Positions 9,680 to 19,097 of a DNA stretch of 64,000 nt are shown here, one piece after another (position 1 is the stretch's first letter; every line of letters starts with the position of its first letter). The position numbers and the translations under genes were made by a program. Under the pieces are notes generated by a model. It saw nothing but the letters and a program-made list of their open reading frames with translations. It was not told the DNA's origin and searched no databases. The stretch is taken from assembly GCA_016711285.1 (NCBI GenBank), contig JADJTG010000017.1, positions 62,001 to 126,000 of the forward strand, read 5' to 3'. Source of the DNA: Sphingobacteriales bacterium (GTDB taxonomy: Bacteria > Bacteroidota > Bacteroidia > Chitinophagales > UBA2359).

Positions 9680-10972
9680 TTACTTGCGTATCCCGCTGCT
9701 GCCTTCTATCACCATATAAAGTGTTTCGGTTTGGTCGTCTTTTTGCTGCAAAATCACTTTGCGGCTGCCCAATTGTTTGGCAATTACTTCATCGTTGAAA
9801 TGGCGAATAGTGAGAATTTCAATAGGTCCCTGATAACGCACATCAAAATACAGCGACAACTCATCAAGTAATTCGGCAATGCGATGGTTATGTGTAACAC
9901 AGGTGGTGTAGCTGATAGCACTGTTTTGCGACAAATGCGGCGTAATATTATATTTACTCAGCAAAGACACGATTTTTCCCAATTGTGCGCCGTCAATAAA
10001 AGAGAAATCTTTCGTATAAACATCTATCAAAATTTGGTTGGTTTTGAGCGCAATCAGCGGCAACTGCTGCGCCGACACCCGCGAGCGTATCACCGTACCC
10101 TCCACATCTGGATTGATAAAGGAGCGCACATACAAAGGAATGTCTTTGTTTTGAAGAGGTTTTACGGTTTTATGATGTATCACCGTTGCTCCGTAAAATG
10201 CCATTTCTATCGCTTCTTCATAAGATAACTCGCCGATGAGCTGTGCATCTTTTACAATGCGCGGGTCGCCGTTGAGAATCCCCGGCACATCTTTCCAGAT
10301 ACTCAAGCTCTCGGCATCTAAACAATGGGCAAAAATAGCCGCACTGTAATCCGAGCCTTCGCGACCGAGTGTGGTGGTAAATCCTTCGGGTGTGCCGCCC
10401 AAAAATCCCTGTGTTATCCAAATACCCGTTTGTGCGGCGGTTTCCTGTTGCAGTTGGCGTATATACTTGCTCGTTTCTGCCCAATCCACCGTACCTTCGC
10501 GGTATGTATTGTCGGTTTTGATATAATTGCGTACATCTATCCACTGACATTTCAAACCCTGCGCCCGCAAAAAATGAGCCGCTATCACGGTAGAAAGCTG
10601 CTCGCCTTTGGATACGATTTGGTCGTACAAAAAAGCGGGATTGGCGTTAGGCTCTTGCCCAAACTGCTGCTGCATTTGCTGAAAAAAACCCTCTAAATCG
10701 GCTTGAACGGCTTTCTTTTGTTCTTTCTTGTCAAAAAGCTGCTCCGTAAGCTCTATATGTTTTTGGCACAAGGTTTCAAACAGCATCGTCAGCCGCTCGT
10801 TGTCGCGTTTGATGTAAGCAGCTTGAATTTCTTCCAAGGCATTGGTGCTTTTGCCCAATGCCGACAAAATCACCATTACACTGTCGTTGGCATAACGTTG
10901 GAGGATACGGGCAAAGTTGCGAAACCCATCGGCATCTTTTACCGAAGCTCCGCCGAATTTAAAAACTTTCAT
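9680..10972 (-). CDS. Aspartate kinase (monofunctional)
   Basis: Catalyses ATP-dependent phosphorylation of aspartate, the first step towards lysine, threonine and methionine. The 430 residues start MKVFKFGGASVKDADGFRN, the family's KFGG nucleotide/substrate motif. QGFLGGTPEGFTTTLGREGSDYSAA carries the catalytic TLGREGSDY element, followed by WKDVPGILNGDPR and the Tyr/His stretch EEAIEMAFYGATVIHHKT. The C-terminal part after about residue 305 is an ACT-type regulatory region (LIDVYTKDFSFIDG, LGKIVSLLSKYNI). It is not fused to homoserine dehydrogenase. Which amino acid inhibits it cannot be told, so no gene symbol is given. Confidence 0.94.
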   Translation of the reverse strand: MKVFKFGGASVKDADGFRNFARILQRYANDSVMVILSALGKSTNALEEIQAAYIKRDNERLTMLFETLCQKHIELTEQLFDKKEQKKAVQADLEGFFQQMQQQFGQEPNANPAFLYDQIVSKGEQLSTVIAAHFLRAQGLKCQWIDVRNYIKTDNTYREGTVDWAETSKYIRQLQQETAAQTGIWITQGFLGGTPEGFTTTLGREGSDYSAAIFAHCLDAESLSIWKDVPGILNGDPRIVKDAQLIGELSYEEAIEMAFYGATVIHHKTVKPLQNKDIPLYVRSFINPDVEGTVIRSRVSAQQLPLIALKTNQILIDVYTKDFSFIDGAQLGKIVSLLSKYNITPHLSQNSAISYTTCVTHNHRIAELLDELSLYFDVRYQGPIEILTIRHFNDEVIAKQLGSRKVILQQKDDQTETLYMVIEGSSGIRK

Positions 10973-11052
10973 ATATTTAATTGATAATTATAGATAAAGT
11001 AAAAAATAAAATGCTGCTTTCTTACAGAAAAAAACAACAGCACAACAGCCCA

Positions 11053-11075
11053 CAAAGTTAGTGATTGCAAAGATA
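11053..11075 (-). promoter_or_regulatory. Two -7 elements upstream of aspartate kinase
   Basis: On the minus strand TATCTTTG (11068-11075) and TAACTTTG (11053-11060) both match TAnnTTTG, 80-100 bases before ATG 10972. Either could be the promoter. Confidence 0.4.
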
Positions 11076-11249
11076 TTGAGCAGGCGTTTTTTGGGGTATA
11101 ATAAAGAAAGTAGCCTGTTTGGTATCGCTGCAATAATGGCAGGATAAGGAAGTTAGCGATGTTTTGAAACTGAAAGTATTTAAAACAGGTGTTATTTAGA
11201 CTAATTTTAAACAATTTACTTACAAAGCCGTTTTTTACTTAAAATACAT

Positions 11250-11257
11250 TATTTTTG
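11250..11257 (+). promoter_or_regulatory. Bacteroidota -7 element for the suf operon
   Basis: TATTTTTG matches TAnnTTTG and lies 32 bases before the sufB ATG at 11290. This argues against the earlier in-frame TTG at 11266. Confidence 0.55.
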
Positions 11258-11289
11258 CAGCATTATTGAGCATTTTTGATACTAATTAT

Positions 11290-12738
11290 ATGAACGATTT
11301 TCAAACAACCATTGACCAACTTACGCAAAGCGACTATAAATGGGGTTTTGTGAGTGATATTGAAGCCGATAATGCCCCCAAAGGGCTGAACGAAGGAATT
11401 ATTGCTTTCATTTCGCACAAAAAAAACGAACCTGATTGGTTGCTGAAATGGCGTTTGGAAGCCTATCGTCATTTTTGTACGCTCCAAGAGCCGGAGTGGG
11501 CAAATGTGCGCTACGACAAACCCAACCTGCAAGATATTATTTATTATTCTGCTCCAAAAAAGCCCAAAGAACTCAAAAGTTTAGATGAAGTAGATCCCGA
11601 GATTTTAGCTACTTTTGAAAAATTGGGAATTTCTTTAGATGAACAAAAACGCCTGAGTGGTGTAGCCGTTGATGCCGTGATTGACAGCGTGTCGGTGAAA
11701 ACAACTTTTCAGGAAGAACTCGCCACACTCGGCATCATTTTTTGCTCTTTCAGCGAGGCAGTGCAAAAATACCCCGATTTGGTGCGCCGTTATCTCGGAA
11801 CGGTCGTGCCGCCCACCGACAATTATTATGCAGCCCTCAACTCTGCCGTTTTCACAGACGGCTCTTTTGCCTATATCCCGAAAGGAGTGCGCTGCCCGAT
11901 GGAACTTTCCACTTATTTTCGTATCAACTCGGCAGGAACGGGGCAGTTTGAGCGCACCCTCATTGTGGCAGAAGACGAAAGCTATGTGTCGTATTTAGAA
12001 GGTTGCACCGCCCCTATGCGCGACGAAAATCAACTGCACGCCGCCGTGGTGGAAATTATCGCCGAGCGCAAAGCCGAAGTAAAATACGCCACCGTGCAAA
12101 ACTGGTACCCCGGCGACCCACAAACGGGCAAAGGCGGTATTTATAATTTTGTCACCAAACGCGGCATCTGCAAGGGGGAGCGTTCTAAAATATCATGGAC
12201 ACAGGTAGAAACCGGCTCTGCCGTTACGTGGAAGTACCCAAGCGTTATTCTCAAAGGCGACCATTCGGTGGGCGAGTTTTACAGCGTTGCCGTTACCAAC
12301 CATTTTCAACAGGCGGATACGGGTACTAAAATGATACACATCGGCAACGATACCAAAAGCCGCATTGTGAGCAAGGGAATTTCGGCAGGGCGCAGCCACA
12401 ACAGCTATCGCGGCTTGGTGAAGGTGATGAAAGGTGCAAAAAACGCCTACAACTTTTCGCAGTGCGACTCGCTGCTCATCGGCGACCGCTGCGGCGCACA
12501 TACATTTCCGTATATAGAAGCTGCCTCCGCCTCCGCACAGGTAGAGCACGAAGCCACCACGAGCAAAATCGGGGAGGAAGTGTTGTTTTATTGCCGTCAG
12601 CGCGGCATAGATACCGAAGCCGCCACCGCACTCATCATCAATGGCTTTGTGCGCGAAGTAATGGAGCACCTGCCGATGGAATTTGCCGTAGAAGCAAAAA
12701 AACTACTCGCCCTTTCATTGGAAGGAAGTGTAGGATAA
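11290..12738 (+). CDS. sufB: Fe-S cluster assembly scaffold protein SufB
   Basis: Scaffold subunit of the SufBC2D complex on which iron-sulfur clusters are built. The 482 residues match the family. Hallmarks are YKWGFVSDIEADNAPKGL, WLLKWRLEAYRHF, PPTDNYYAALNSAVFTDGSF, YIPKGVRCPMELSTYFRIN, YLEGCTAPMRDENQLHAAVV and the C-terminal FCRQRGID-type segment (FYCRQRGIDTEAATALIING). The Cys in KGICKGERSKISWTQVE corresponds to a residue implicated in cluster assembly. It is the first gene of the suf cluster. ATG 11290 is chosen because the TTG at 11266 is only a few bases from the promoter element. Confidence 0.97.
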   Translation: MNDFQTTIDQLTQSDYKWGFVSDIEADNAPKGLNEGIIAFISHKKNEPDWLLKWRLEAYRHFCTLQEPEWANVRYDKPNLQDIIYYSAPKKPKELKSLDEVDPEILATFEKLGISLDEQKRLSGVAVDAVIDSVSVKTTFQEELATLGIIFCSFSEAVQKYPDLVRRYLGTVVPPTDNYYAALNSAVFTDGSFAYIPKGVRCPMELSTYFRINSAGTGQFERTLIVAEDESYVSYLEGCTAPMRDENQLHAAVVEIIAERKAEVKYATVQNWYPGDPQTGKGGIYNFVTKRGICKGERSKISWTQVETGSAVTWKYPSVILKGDHSVGEFYSVAVTNHFQQADTGTKMIHIGNDTKSRIVSKGISAGRSHNSYRGLVKVMKGAKNAYNFSQCDSLLIGDRCGAHTFPYIEAASASAQVEHEATTSKIGEEVLFYCRQRGIDTEAATALIINGFVREVMEHLPMEFAVEAKKLLALSLEGSVG

Positions 12739-12863
12739 AGTTTTTCCTTTTTTTCAATTGCTTTTCGGTGTTTTTAAAAATATAAAAAATTAAAAAGCCC
12801 TGTCTGTGCGTTCCGCGTTACTGTTTAACAGAAAAAAATTTTTTCATTATTTAATTTTAAAAA

Positions 12864-14048
12864 ATGAGACACCTCTACATTATATATATGCTGCTAAGTG
12901 CAGCCGCTTTTTCGGTATCGGCACAAACTACGGTGCGCACTTTGCAGTGGGAAGGCACCACTCGCAGCTATCGCCTGCATCTGCCGCCGGATTACAGCAG
13001 CAGCACTGCCTTGCCCCTCATTATCAACATGCACGGCTTAGGCTCCAATGCCTGGCAACAAGAGGCGTATTCAGGAATGAATAATATCGCCGATACTGCT
13101 GCTTTTGTAGTAGCGTATCCCGATGGCTTGCAAGATGCCGCTTCTCAAACTACTTATTGGAACTGCGGTTTTATGTCTCCTTATCATTCAGGCTCAGATG
13201 ATGTGGGCTTTATTCAGGCAATGATGGACAGCATTTCGGCTCAATATAATATAGACCAAGACCGTATCTATGCCTGCGGTATGTCAATGGGCGGTTTTAT
13301 GAGCTATCGGCTGGCTTGCGAGTTGGAGGAGCGCATCGCTGCCATTGCTTCGGTGACGGGTGTGGCGGTGGATAGTGTGTTTCATTATTGCCAAAATACG
13401 CGCCCCGTGCCTTTGTTGCACATACACGGCACTGCCGACAGCACCGTTCCCTACGAAGGCGGCGCGGGCTTGGGCGGCACGATAATGATGCCTGTGCAAG
13501 AGGCTGTCAATTTTTGGGTAGCCCGCAATCAGTGCCCCGAATTGCCGCCGCAAATCACCGACCTCGCCGACAGCAATACCGCCGACGGCTGCACCGCCAC
13601 CCACACCGTATATACGAGTTGCGAAAAAGGCAGCCGCGTGGAACTCTATCGCATCAACGGCGGCGCACATACTTGGCCCGGCGCACCTATCAGCATCGGT
13701 GTTACCAATCAGGATTTTAATGCCAGCGAAACGATATGGTTGTTTTTCAAAGATTACCGCCGCTCGCAATTTGCGCCCGATACTGCTACGGCTCTTGCTG
13801 CCGTCAATCCTTTGCTTTACAACATTGCACCCAATCCTTTTGAAGAAAATTTATCTATACAAACAGAAGAAGCTGCTACCGTGATGATTACGGATATGAA
13901 CGGAAAATTGCTACTGCAACAACATTTTGCGGCTGCCGCCAAAGAAACCATCGCCACACAGCACTGGAATAGCGGACTGTATGCCGTTTGCATCATTCCC
14001 GATAAAAAAGGACAGGCTTCTGTACACAAAAAAATCATTAAACCCTGA
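12864..14048 (+). CDS. Secreted PHB-depolymerase/feruloyl-esterase-like hydrolase with C-terminal sorting domain
   Basis: A 394-residue exported alpha/beta-hydrolase of the LpqC/esterase-PHB family. The signal peptide ends at SVSA|QT. The oxyanion region is LIINMHGLGSNAW, the nucleophile elbow GMSMGG (Ser near residue 140), LLHIHGTADSTVPYEGG carries the likely acid Asp, and the catalytic His lies in NGGAHTWPG near residue 267. The last 80 residues (YNIAPNPFEENLSIQ, VMITDMNGKLL, LYAVCII) are a T9SS type A sorting domain, so the enzyme is predicted to be surface-bound or released. It cleaves ester bonds; the natural substrate is not evident. It sits between sufB and sufC, an odd position for a secreted enzyme. 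Confidence 0.88.
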   Translation: MRHLYIIYMLLSAAAFSVSAQTTVRTLQWEGTTRSYRLHLPPDYSSSTALPLIINMHGLGSNAWQQEAYSGMNNIADTAAFVVAYPDGLQDAASQTTYWNCGFMSPYHSGSDDVGFIQAMMDSISAQYNIDQDRIYACGMSMGGFMSYRLACELEERIAAIASVTGVAVDSVFHYCQNTRPVPLLHIHGTADSTVPYEGGAGLGGTIMMPVQEAVNFWVARNQCPELPPQITDLADSNTADGCTATHTVYTSCEKGSRVELYRINGGAHTWPGAPISIGVTNQDFNASETIWLFFKDYRRSQFAPDTATALAAVNPLLYNIAPNPFEENLSIQTEEAATVMITDMNGKLLLQQHFAAAAKETIATQHWNSGLYAVCIIPDKKGQASVHKKIIKP

Positions 14049-14102
14049 TAAAAATTTATCAACCCCGCACCATCAATTTATTATTTGCTTATTTATTTTT
14101 AT

Positions 14103-14864
14103 ATGCTGTTACACATCAAAAATTTACACGCTTCGGTAGAAGATAGAGCCATTTTGAAAGGTTTGAATTTGGAAGTAAAAGCCGGTGAAATACACGCTAT
14201 TATGGGACCCAACGGAGCCGGAAAAAGCACTTTGGCTTCGGTATTAGCCGGAAAAGAAGATTATGAAGTGACCGAAGGCGAAATTTTGCTCAACGGAAAA
14301 AATTTATTGGAAATGGATATTGAAGAGCGCGCCCGCGAAGGAGTGTTTCTGGCGTTTCAGTATCCGGTGGAAATTCCGGGTGTCACCATTTCCAATTTTT
14401 TGCGCACGGCTGTAAATGAAAGCCGCAAGTACAGAGGCTTGGAAGAAATGACTACGGTGGAGTTTATTAAGCAAATACGCGAAAAAATGGACTTGCTCGA
14501 AATTCACCCCGATTTTATGAAACGCTCCGTGAATGAGGGGTTTTCGGGCGGCGAAAAAAAGCGCAACGAAATTTTGCAGATGGCGATGTTGCAGCCGGTG
14601 CTGGCAATACTCGACGAAACCGACTCCGGCTTGGATATTGACGCGCTGCGCATTGTGTCGAATGGTGTAAATACCTTAAAAAACGACAATATGGGTATCA
14701 TTGTTATCACGCATTACCAACGTTTGCTGGATTATATCGTTCCCGATTTTGTACATGTATTGTATCAGGGAAAAATCGTGAAAACCGGCACCAAAGAACT
14801 GGCTTTAGAATTGGAAGAAAAAGGCTACGACTGGATTAAAGAAGAAAGCGAAATAGTGGGATAG
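14103..14864 (+). CDS. sufC: Fe-S cluster assembly ATPase SufC
   Basis: ABC-type ATPase subunit of the SufBC2D scaffold, cytosolic and not a transporter. The 253 residues contain Walker A GPNGAGKST near residue 35, the Q-loop FQYPVEIPGV, the ABC signature FSGGEKKRNE and Walker B LAILDETDSGLD, followed by the switch His in VITHYQR. DSGLD in place of the transporter-type DEPTSGLD is usual for SufC. ATG 14103 is preferred over an upstream TTG because MLLHIKNLHASVED matches the family N-terminus. About 100 bases separate it from sufD. Confidence 0.97.
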   Translation: MLLHIKNLHASVEDRAILKGLNLEVKAGEIHAIMGPNGAGKSTLASVLAGKEDYEVTEGEILLNGKNLLEMDIEERAREGVFLAFQYPVEIPGVTISNFLRTAVNESRKYRGLEEMTTVEFIKQIREKMDLLEIHPDFMKRSVNEGFSGGEKKRNEILQMAMLQPVLAILDETDSGLDIDALRIVSNGVNTLKNDNMGIIVITHYQRLLDYIVPDFVHVLYQGKIVKTGTKELALELEEKGYDWIKEESEIVG

Positions 14865-14969
14865 CGGCAACAAACAATAAGTATTGACTTATTTTTTATT
14901 CTGTTATCTTTTTTGCCCCTTCATTTAAAAATAAAAACAGCCGCTCAAAGCAAGATTTGCTGCCATATT

Positions 14970-16271
14970 ATGCAACAAACATTATTACAACAAATACAAG
15001 AAACTTTCAATAGTTTTCAAAACAACTTAAACGACTCTTTGCACAATGGTTTGCAAGGAAAACGCCAAGCTGCTTTACAGCATTTTTTGGAACTCGGTTT
15101 TCCGACCTCTGCGCTGGAGGATTGGAAATACAGCAATCCTGCCAAAATTGTAGAGCACATAAAAAGCATTGCAAGCCCGCAAAAAACGGCAGCAGTTCAT
15201 AGCATCAACGTGCCGCCCGCCCCTTTTGAAAGCAATGTAGTGGTGCTGTACAACGGACAGTATATCGCCGAAAAATCTGCTTTTTTAGATAAATCTTTGC
15301 AAGTGTGCAGCCTCGAAAATGCCCTTGAACAAGCCAAAAATACCGCCGTACATGAGGTTTTTAACCAAATCGCCGACAGCGAACAAGCGGCGTGGGTAGC
15401 TCTGAATACGGCTTTTGCGCAGGGCGTGTGGATACAAGTGCCTCCGCATACCTCCTTGCAATATCCGGTGTATCTCTTGTTTTTGTACGACAATCCGCAG
15501 GCTCAACAACTTCGTCAAAGCCGCTGTTTGGTACATATCGCCGACCACAGCGAAGCCGTTTTTTACGAAGAACACCGCAATTTGGGAACAACGGCTCTTT
15601 ATACCAATCAGGTGACAGAAATCCGCGCTGCCGACCACAGCACCACCGAGTATGTACAAATACAGAATGAAGCCTCACAAGCTGCATACTTCGGCAGCAC
15701 CAACACCGCCATAGCCGCCGATGCCGTTTTTAAAATTTTTACCCTTAGCTTGAAAGGAAACTGGCTACGCAACGATTTGAACCTGCACCTCACCGCCAAT
15801 AATGCTTCGTGTTATTTGAATGGCTTGTATGTAGCCGATGAAAAACAGTTTATGGACAACCATACCTTTGTCAATCATATTCAGCCCAATTGTTACAGCA
15901 ATGAAATATACAAAGGTATTGCCACCGACAAAGCAAAAACAGTGTTCAACGGCAAAATAAAAGTACATATTGATGCACAAAAAACCAATGCTTACCAGCA
16001 AAACCGCAATATTTTGTTGAGCGATACGGCTCAAATGTTTGCCAAACCGCAGTTAGAAATTTTTGCCGATGATGTAAAATGCTCGCACGGCTGCACCATT
16101 GGTCAGCTCAATGAGGCGGCACTTTTTTATATGCGGGCACGCGGTATCAGCGAAGCGAGTGCGCGGCGTTTGTTGTTGCAGGGCTTTGCTTCCGAAGTGG
16201 TGCATGGCATCAGCCACGCCGCTTTGCGCGATTATGCTTTGAAACTTATCGGTGAAAAGATGGTGGGGTAA
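14970..16271 (+). CDS. sufD: Fe-S cluster assembly protein SufD
   Basis: SufB-related scaffold subunit of SufBC2D. The 433 residues show the family landmarks: FPTSALEDWKYSNPAKI near the N-terminus, the beta-helix core with YLNGLYVADEKQFMDNHTFV, FNGKIKVHIDAQKTNAYQQN, and the C-terminal DDVKCSHGCTIGQLNEAALFY that contains the Cys and His found at the SufB-SufD interface. YMRARGISEASARRLLLQGF closes the protein. ATG 14970 gives the expected length. It lies between sufC and sufS with short gaps, consistent with one operon. Confidence 0.96.
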   Translation: MQQTLLQQIQETFNSFQNNLNDSLHNGLQGKRQAALQHFLELGFPTSALEDWKYSNPAKIVEHIKSIASPQKTAAVHSINVPPAPFESNVVVLYNGQYIAEKSAFLDKSLQVCSLENALEQAKNTAVHEVFNQIADSEQAAWVALNTAFAQGVWIQVPPHTSLQYPVYLLFLYDNPQAQQLRQSRCLVHIADHSEAVFYEEHRNLGTTALYTNQVTEIRAADHSTTEYVQIQNEASQAAYFGSTNTAIAADAVFKIFTLSLKGNWLRNDLNLHLTANNASCYLNGLYVADEKQFMDNHTFVNHIQPNCYSNEIYKGIATDKAKTVFNGKIKVHIDAQKTNAYQQNRNILLSDTAQMFAKPQLEIFADDVKCSHGCTIGQLNEAALFYMRARGISEASARRLLLQGFASEVVHGISHAALRDYALKLIGEKMVG

Positions 16272-16353
16272 AATATTTTTTTTGATTGTTTTAAAGGCTC
16301 TCTTATCAAAAATAGCGAAGGTTTTTATAAAAAAAAGTTGATTTAATTCGGAT

Positions 16354-17593
16354 ATGAACATCTCTCACACCCTCCCCTTCTCTGTTGAAACTGTACGCCG
16401 CGATTTTCCTGTTTTGCGGGAAAATGTACACGGAAAATCCTTGGTGTATTTGGATAATGGAGCAACTACCCAAAAGCCTCAGCAGGTTATTGATGCCATT
16501 AGCGATTATTACAGCCGCTACAACAGCAATGTGCATCGCGGGGTGCACCACCTCAGCCAACTTGCCACCGATGCCTACGAAGCCGCCCGCCGCCGTATCG
16601 CCCATTTTATAAATGCCGCCTCCGACCGCGAAATTATCTTCACCAAAGGTACCACCGAAGCCATTAATTTGGTGGCGAGTACCTACGGCGCACAGCACCT
16701 GCAAGCCGGCGATACAGTGCTGCTCACGCACATGGAACACCACGCCAATATTGTCCCTTGGCAAATGCTCTGTGAGGCAAAAGGCGCGCAACTTCAAGTA
16801 TTGCCACTCAACGAAGATGCTACTTTGTGTTTAGATCATCTGCAACACTACATCAATGAACGCACTAAAATAGTGGCAATTACTTATCTTTCCAATGTTA
16901 CGGGGGTTGTCAATCCTTTGCAAAACATCATTGCCAAAGCGCACGAGGTAGGGGCGGTGGTGGTGGTAGATGCTGCACAGGCGGTAGCACATTTTCCGGT
17001 AGATGTGCAGGCTCTGCAATGCGATTTTGTGTTTTTCGGGGCATAAATTGTATGCACCTACCGGAATTGGCGTGCTGTGGGGGCGTGCCGACCTCTTGGA
17101 GCAAATGCCGCCTTATCAGTTGGGCGGAGCTATGATACGGGAAGTAACTTTTGAACGCACCACCTTCAACGATATTCCTTTTCGTTTCGAAGCCGGCACT
17201 CCCGACATTGCCGGAGCTATCGGTTTAGATGCCGCTATCGCTTATTTGCAGCAATTTGATTTTCAGCAAATCGAGCACTACGAACAAAACCTGCTGCAAG
17301 CGGCTACAGAGCAGTTGCAGGCAATAGAAAACCTCACCGTATATGGAGCCGCAGCTCCCTTGCGCAGCGGGGTGCTGTCTTTTAATGTCAAAGGCGCGCA
17401 CCCTTACGATATAGGCGTATTGCTCGACCAAATGGGTATTGCCTGCCGCACCGGTCATCATTGCTGCCAGCCTTTGATGCGTTGGTGGGGCGTGGAAGGT
17501 ACGGTGCGGGCTTCTTTTGCTTTGTATAATACGTTGGACGAAGTGAGCCGGCTCGCCGAAGGCATACAAAAAGCAGCGCGTATTTTGGCATAA
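16354..17593 (+). CDS. sufS: Cysteine desulfurase SufS, reading frame broken at the PLP-lysine motif
   Basis: PLP enzyme that removes sulfur from cysteine for cluster building. The first frame (16354-17046) begins VRRDFPVLRENVHGKSLVYL and shows DNGATTQKPQQVID, TKGTTEAINLVA, HHANIVPWQ, VVVDAAQAVAHFPV and CDFVFF, then runs into a stop. The second frame resumes as SGHKLYAPTGIGVLWG, where the Lys is the PLP Schiff-base residue, and goes on to the catalytic Cys in ACRTGHHCCQP. The break is in a T-run at 17032-17036. Two missing T would restore the spacing of other SufS proteins; one extra T would also rejoin the frames. All other motifs are intact and no other cysteine desulfurase is seen here, so a sequence error is the likeliest explanation. 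Confidence 0.9.
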
Positions 17594-17644
17594 ACCTATA
17601 TATCCTGATTTTAAGAAAAAAATCATCATAAAAAAACACATATT

Positions 17645-18082
17645 ATGCCCCGCATGGAACAAATAGAACGGGATATTATTGAAGAATTTGAATATCTCTG
17701 CGAGCCTTTAGAACGCTACGAATACCTCATTGACATCGGAAAGAAAATGAATGATTTTGATGAAAAATTGCGTACCGAACAAAATATAGTGAAAGGTTGC
17801 CAATCTACGGTGTGGTTAGCGGGTGCGCTGCAAGCCGATGGAACAATGCACTATCAAGCCGACAGCAACACTGTTATTACCAAAGGAATTATCGCTTTGC
17901 TGTTGCGGGTGCTCAATGGCCAAACACCCGACATTGTACAAACCGCCCCTTTGCACTTCATTGATGCCATTGATTTGCGCAGCCATTTGTCGGCGCAACG
18001 CTCCAACGGACTCAATGCTATGGTACAGCGCATTCGTCAAATAGCGGCACAAGCGCAAAGCAGCAAGCCGCCACAATCTTGA
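17645..18082 (+). CDS. sufE: Sulfur acceptor protein SufE
   Basis: Accepts persulfide sulfur from SufS and passes it to the scaffold. The 145 residues contain IIEEFEYLCEPLERYEYLID, a Fe-S-metabolism (SufE/CsdE) N-terminus, and KGCQSTVWL with the acceptor Cys at about residue 52. FIDAIDLRSHLSAQRSNGL near the C-terminus is the family's second conserved block. It is 51 bases after sufS and ends the suf operon. Confidence 0.95.
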   Translation: MPRMEQIERDIIEEFEYLCEPLERYEYLIDIGKKMNDFDEKLRTEQNIVKGCQSTVWLAGALQADGTMHYQADSNTVITKGIIALLLRVLNGQTPDIVQTAPLHFIDAIDLRSHLSAQRSNGLNAMVQRIRQIAAQAQSSKPPQS

Positions 18083-18177
18083 TTTTGTCGTTTTATTTTA
18101 TAGTAAAAATACATTTTGCTGCTTTATCTTCGCACTCGTATTTTTTTAGTATTCATCAGCTTTATTTTTTTTGCCAA

Positions 18178-18951
18178 ATGACAACTACACCGTCTTTTCG
18201 CCGGACAGCACTTTTGTTGCTGGGAATTATTAGTTTGCTTACCGCTTGTCGCCGTGGCGAAGACGACCCCTTTATTTCCTTTATTCCGCGCCGCGAACGC
18301 CTCGCCGAAAACTGGGAACTCAAAGTATATAGCCACAGCATGGAAACCGCCGATGGCATTAATATCGGCTTCAACGATGCCCTCTGCGACACCCTCGCCG
18401 AAAAAGGGAACATGGTTACTACCCTCAGCAGCGACCACCTTTTTGGCGACAACAACTTAGAAATTACCTATACCAATGCTGTGGGCAGTCAGGGTACTAC
18501 CCGCAATTTTGATATTGAATTTAACTATTTTATTCAAATTGACCGACACGGAGCATACAGCGTACAAGGGGAGTATAATTATTATGACGACATTAAAAAG
18601 AGTGACTTAAAAGGCACTTTTGCCGTAGAAAACGAAAAATGGTACTGGGTAGATGACGACAAAGACAAAGCCGCCCTTCGTTTGATGAACTTCCCTTATA
18701 TAGATGCCCAAAATTTAGTGCAATACGGTGTGCCGGTGCTGTATGTGCCGGAGCGTATTTTTCACCTCCGCGAGTTGCGCAAAGAAAAAATGGTGTGGGA
18801 AGAGTATGAAGATTACAATTTTGACAAAAGCTATCAAAGCGATAGTTTTACGGCTTACGATACCGTGAAAAATTGTGTGCGCACCGAGTATATTTTTCAT
18901 ACCAAGCAATTAGAAGCGCGCTGGGAATTTGCCCCCGGCAATCCGCAATAA
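18178..18951 (+). CDS. Putative lipoprotein of unknown function
   Basis: A 257-residue protein with a lipoprotein signal peptide, lipobox LLTA|C near residue 22 (RTALLLLGIISLLTACRRG). The mature part is polar and rich in Asp, Tyr and Trp, with alternating beta-type segments (NFDIEFNYFIQIDRHG, YSVQGEYNYYDDI, KWYWVDDDKDKAALRL, ARWEFAP). This pattern suggests a lipocalin-like or beta-sandwich fold, but I do not recognise the family. ATG 18178 is chosen because the signal peptide begins there; 96 bases separate it from sufE and a promoter was not found. Envelope location is inferred from the lipobox. Confidence 0.75.
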   Translation: MTTTPSFRRTALLLLGIISLLTACRRGEDDPFISFIPRRERLAENWELKVYSHSMETADGINIGFNDALCDTLAEKGNMVTTLSSDHLFGDNNLEITYTNAVGSQGTTRNFDIEFNYFIQIDRHGAYSVQGEYNYYDDIKKSDLKGTFAVENEKWYWVDDDKDKAALRLMNFPYIDAQNLVQYGVPVLYVPERIFHLRELRKEKMVWEEYEDYNFDKSYQSDSFTAYDTVKNCVRTEYIFHTKQLEARWEFAPGNPQ

Positions 18952-19097
18952 ATTTCTTTTGATTTTTTTTGCAACAAAAGGCTACCCGAAAAATAAAAAT
19001 TTGTGTGTGTTTTTATTAAAACTTACAAATTGGTTTTTTAATAACTTTTCGGATAGGATTTTGTTGGTGAACCTATTAAAAGGTTATATAACTTGCA

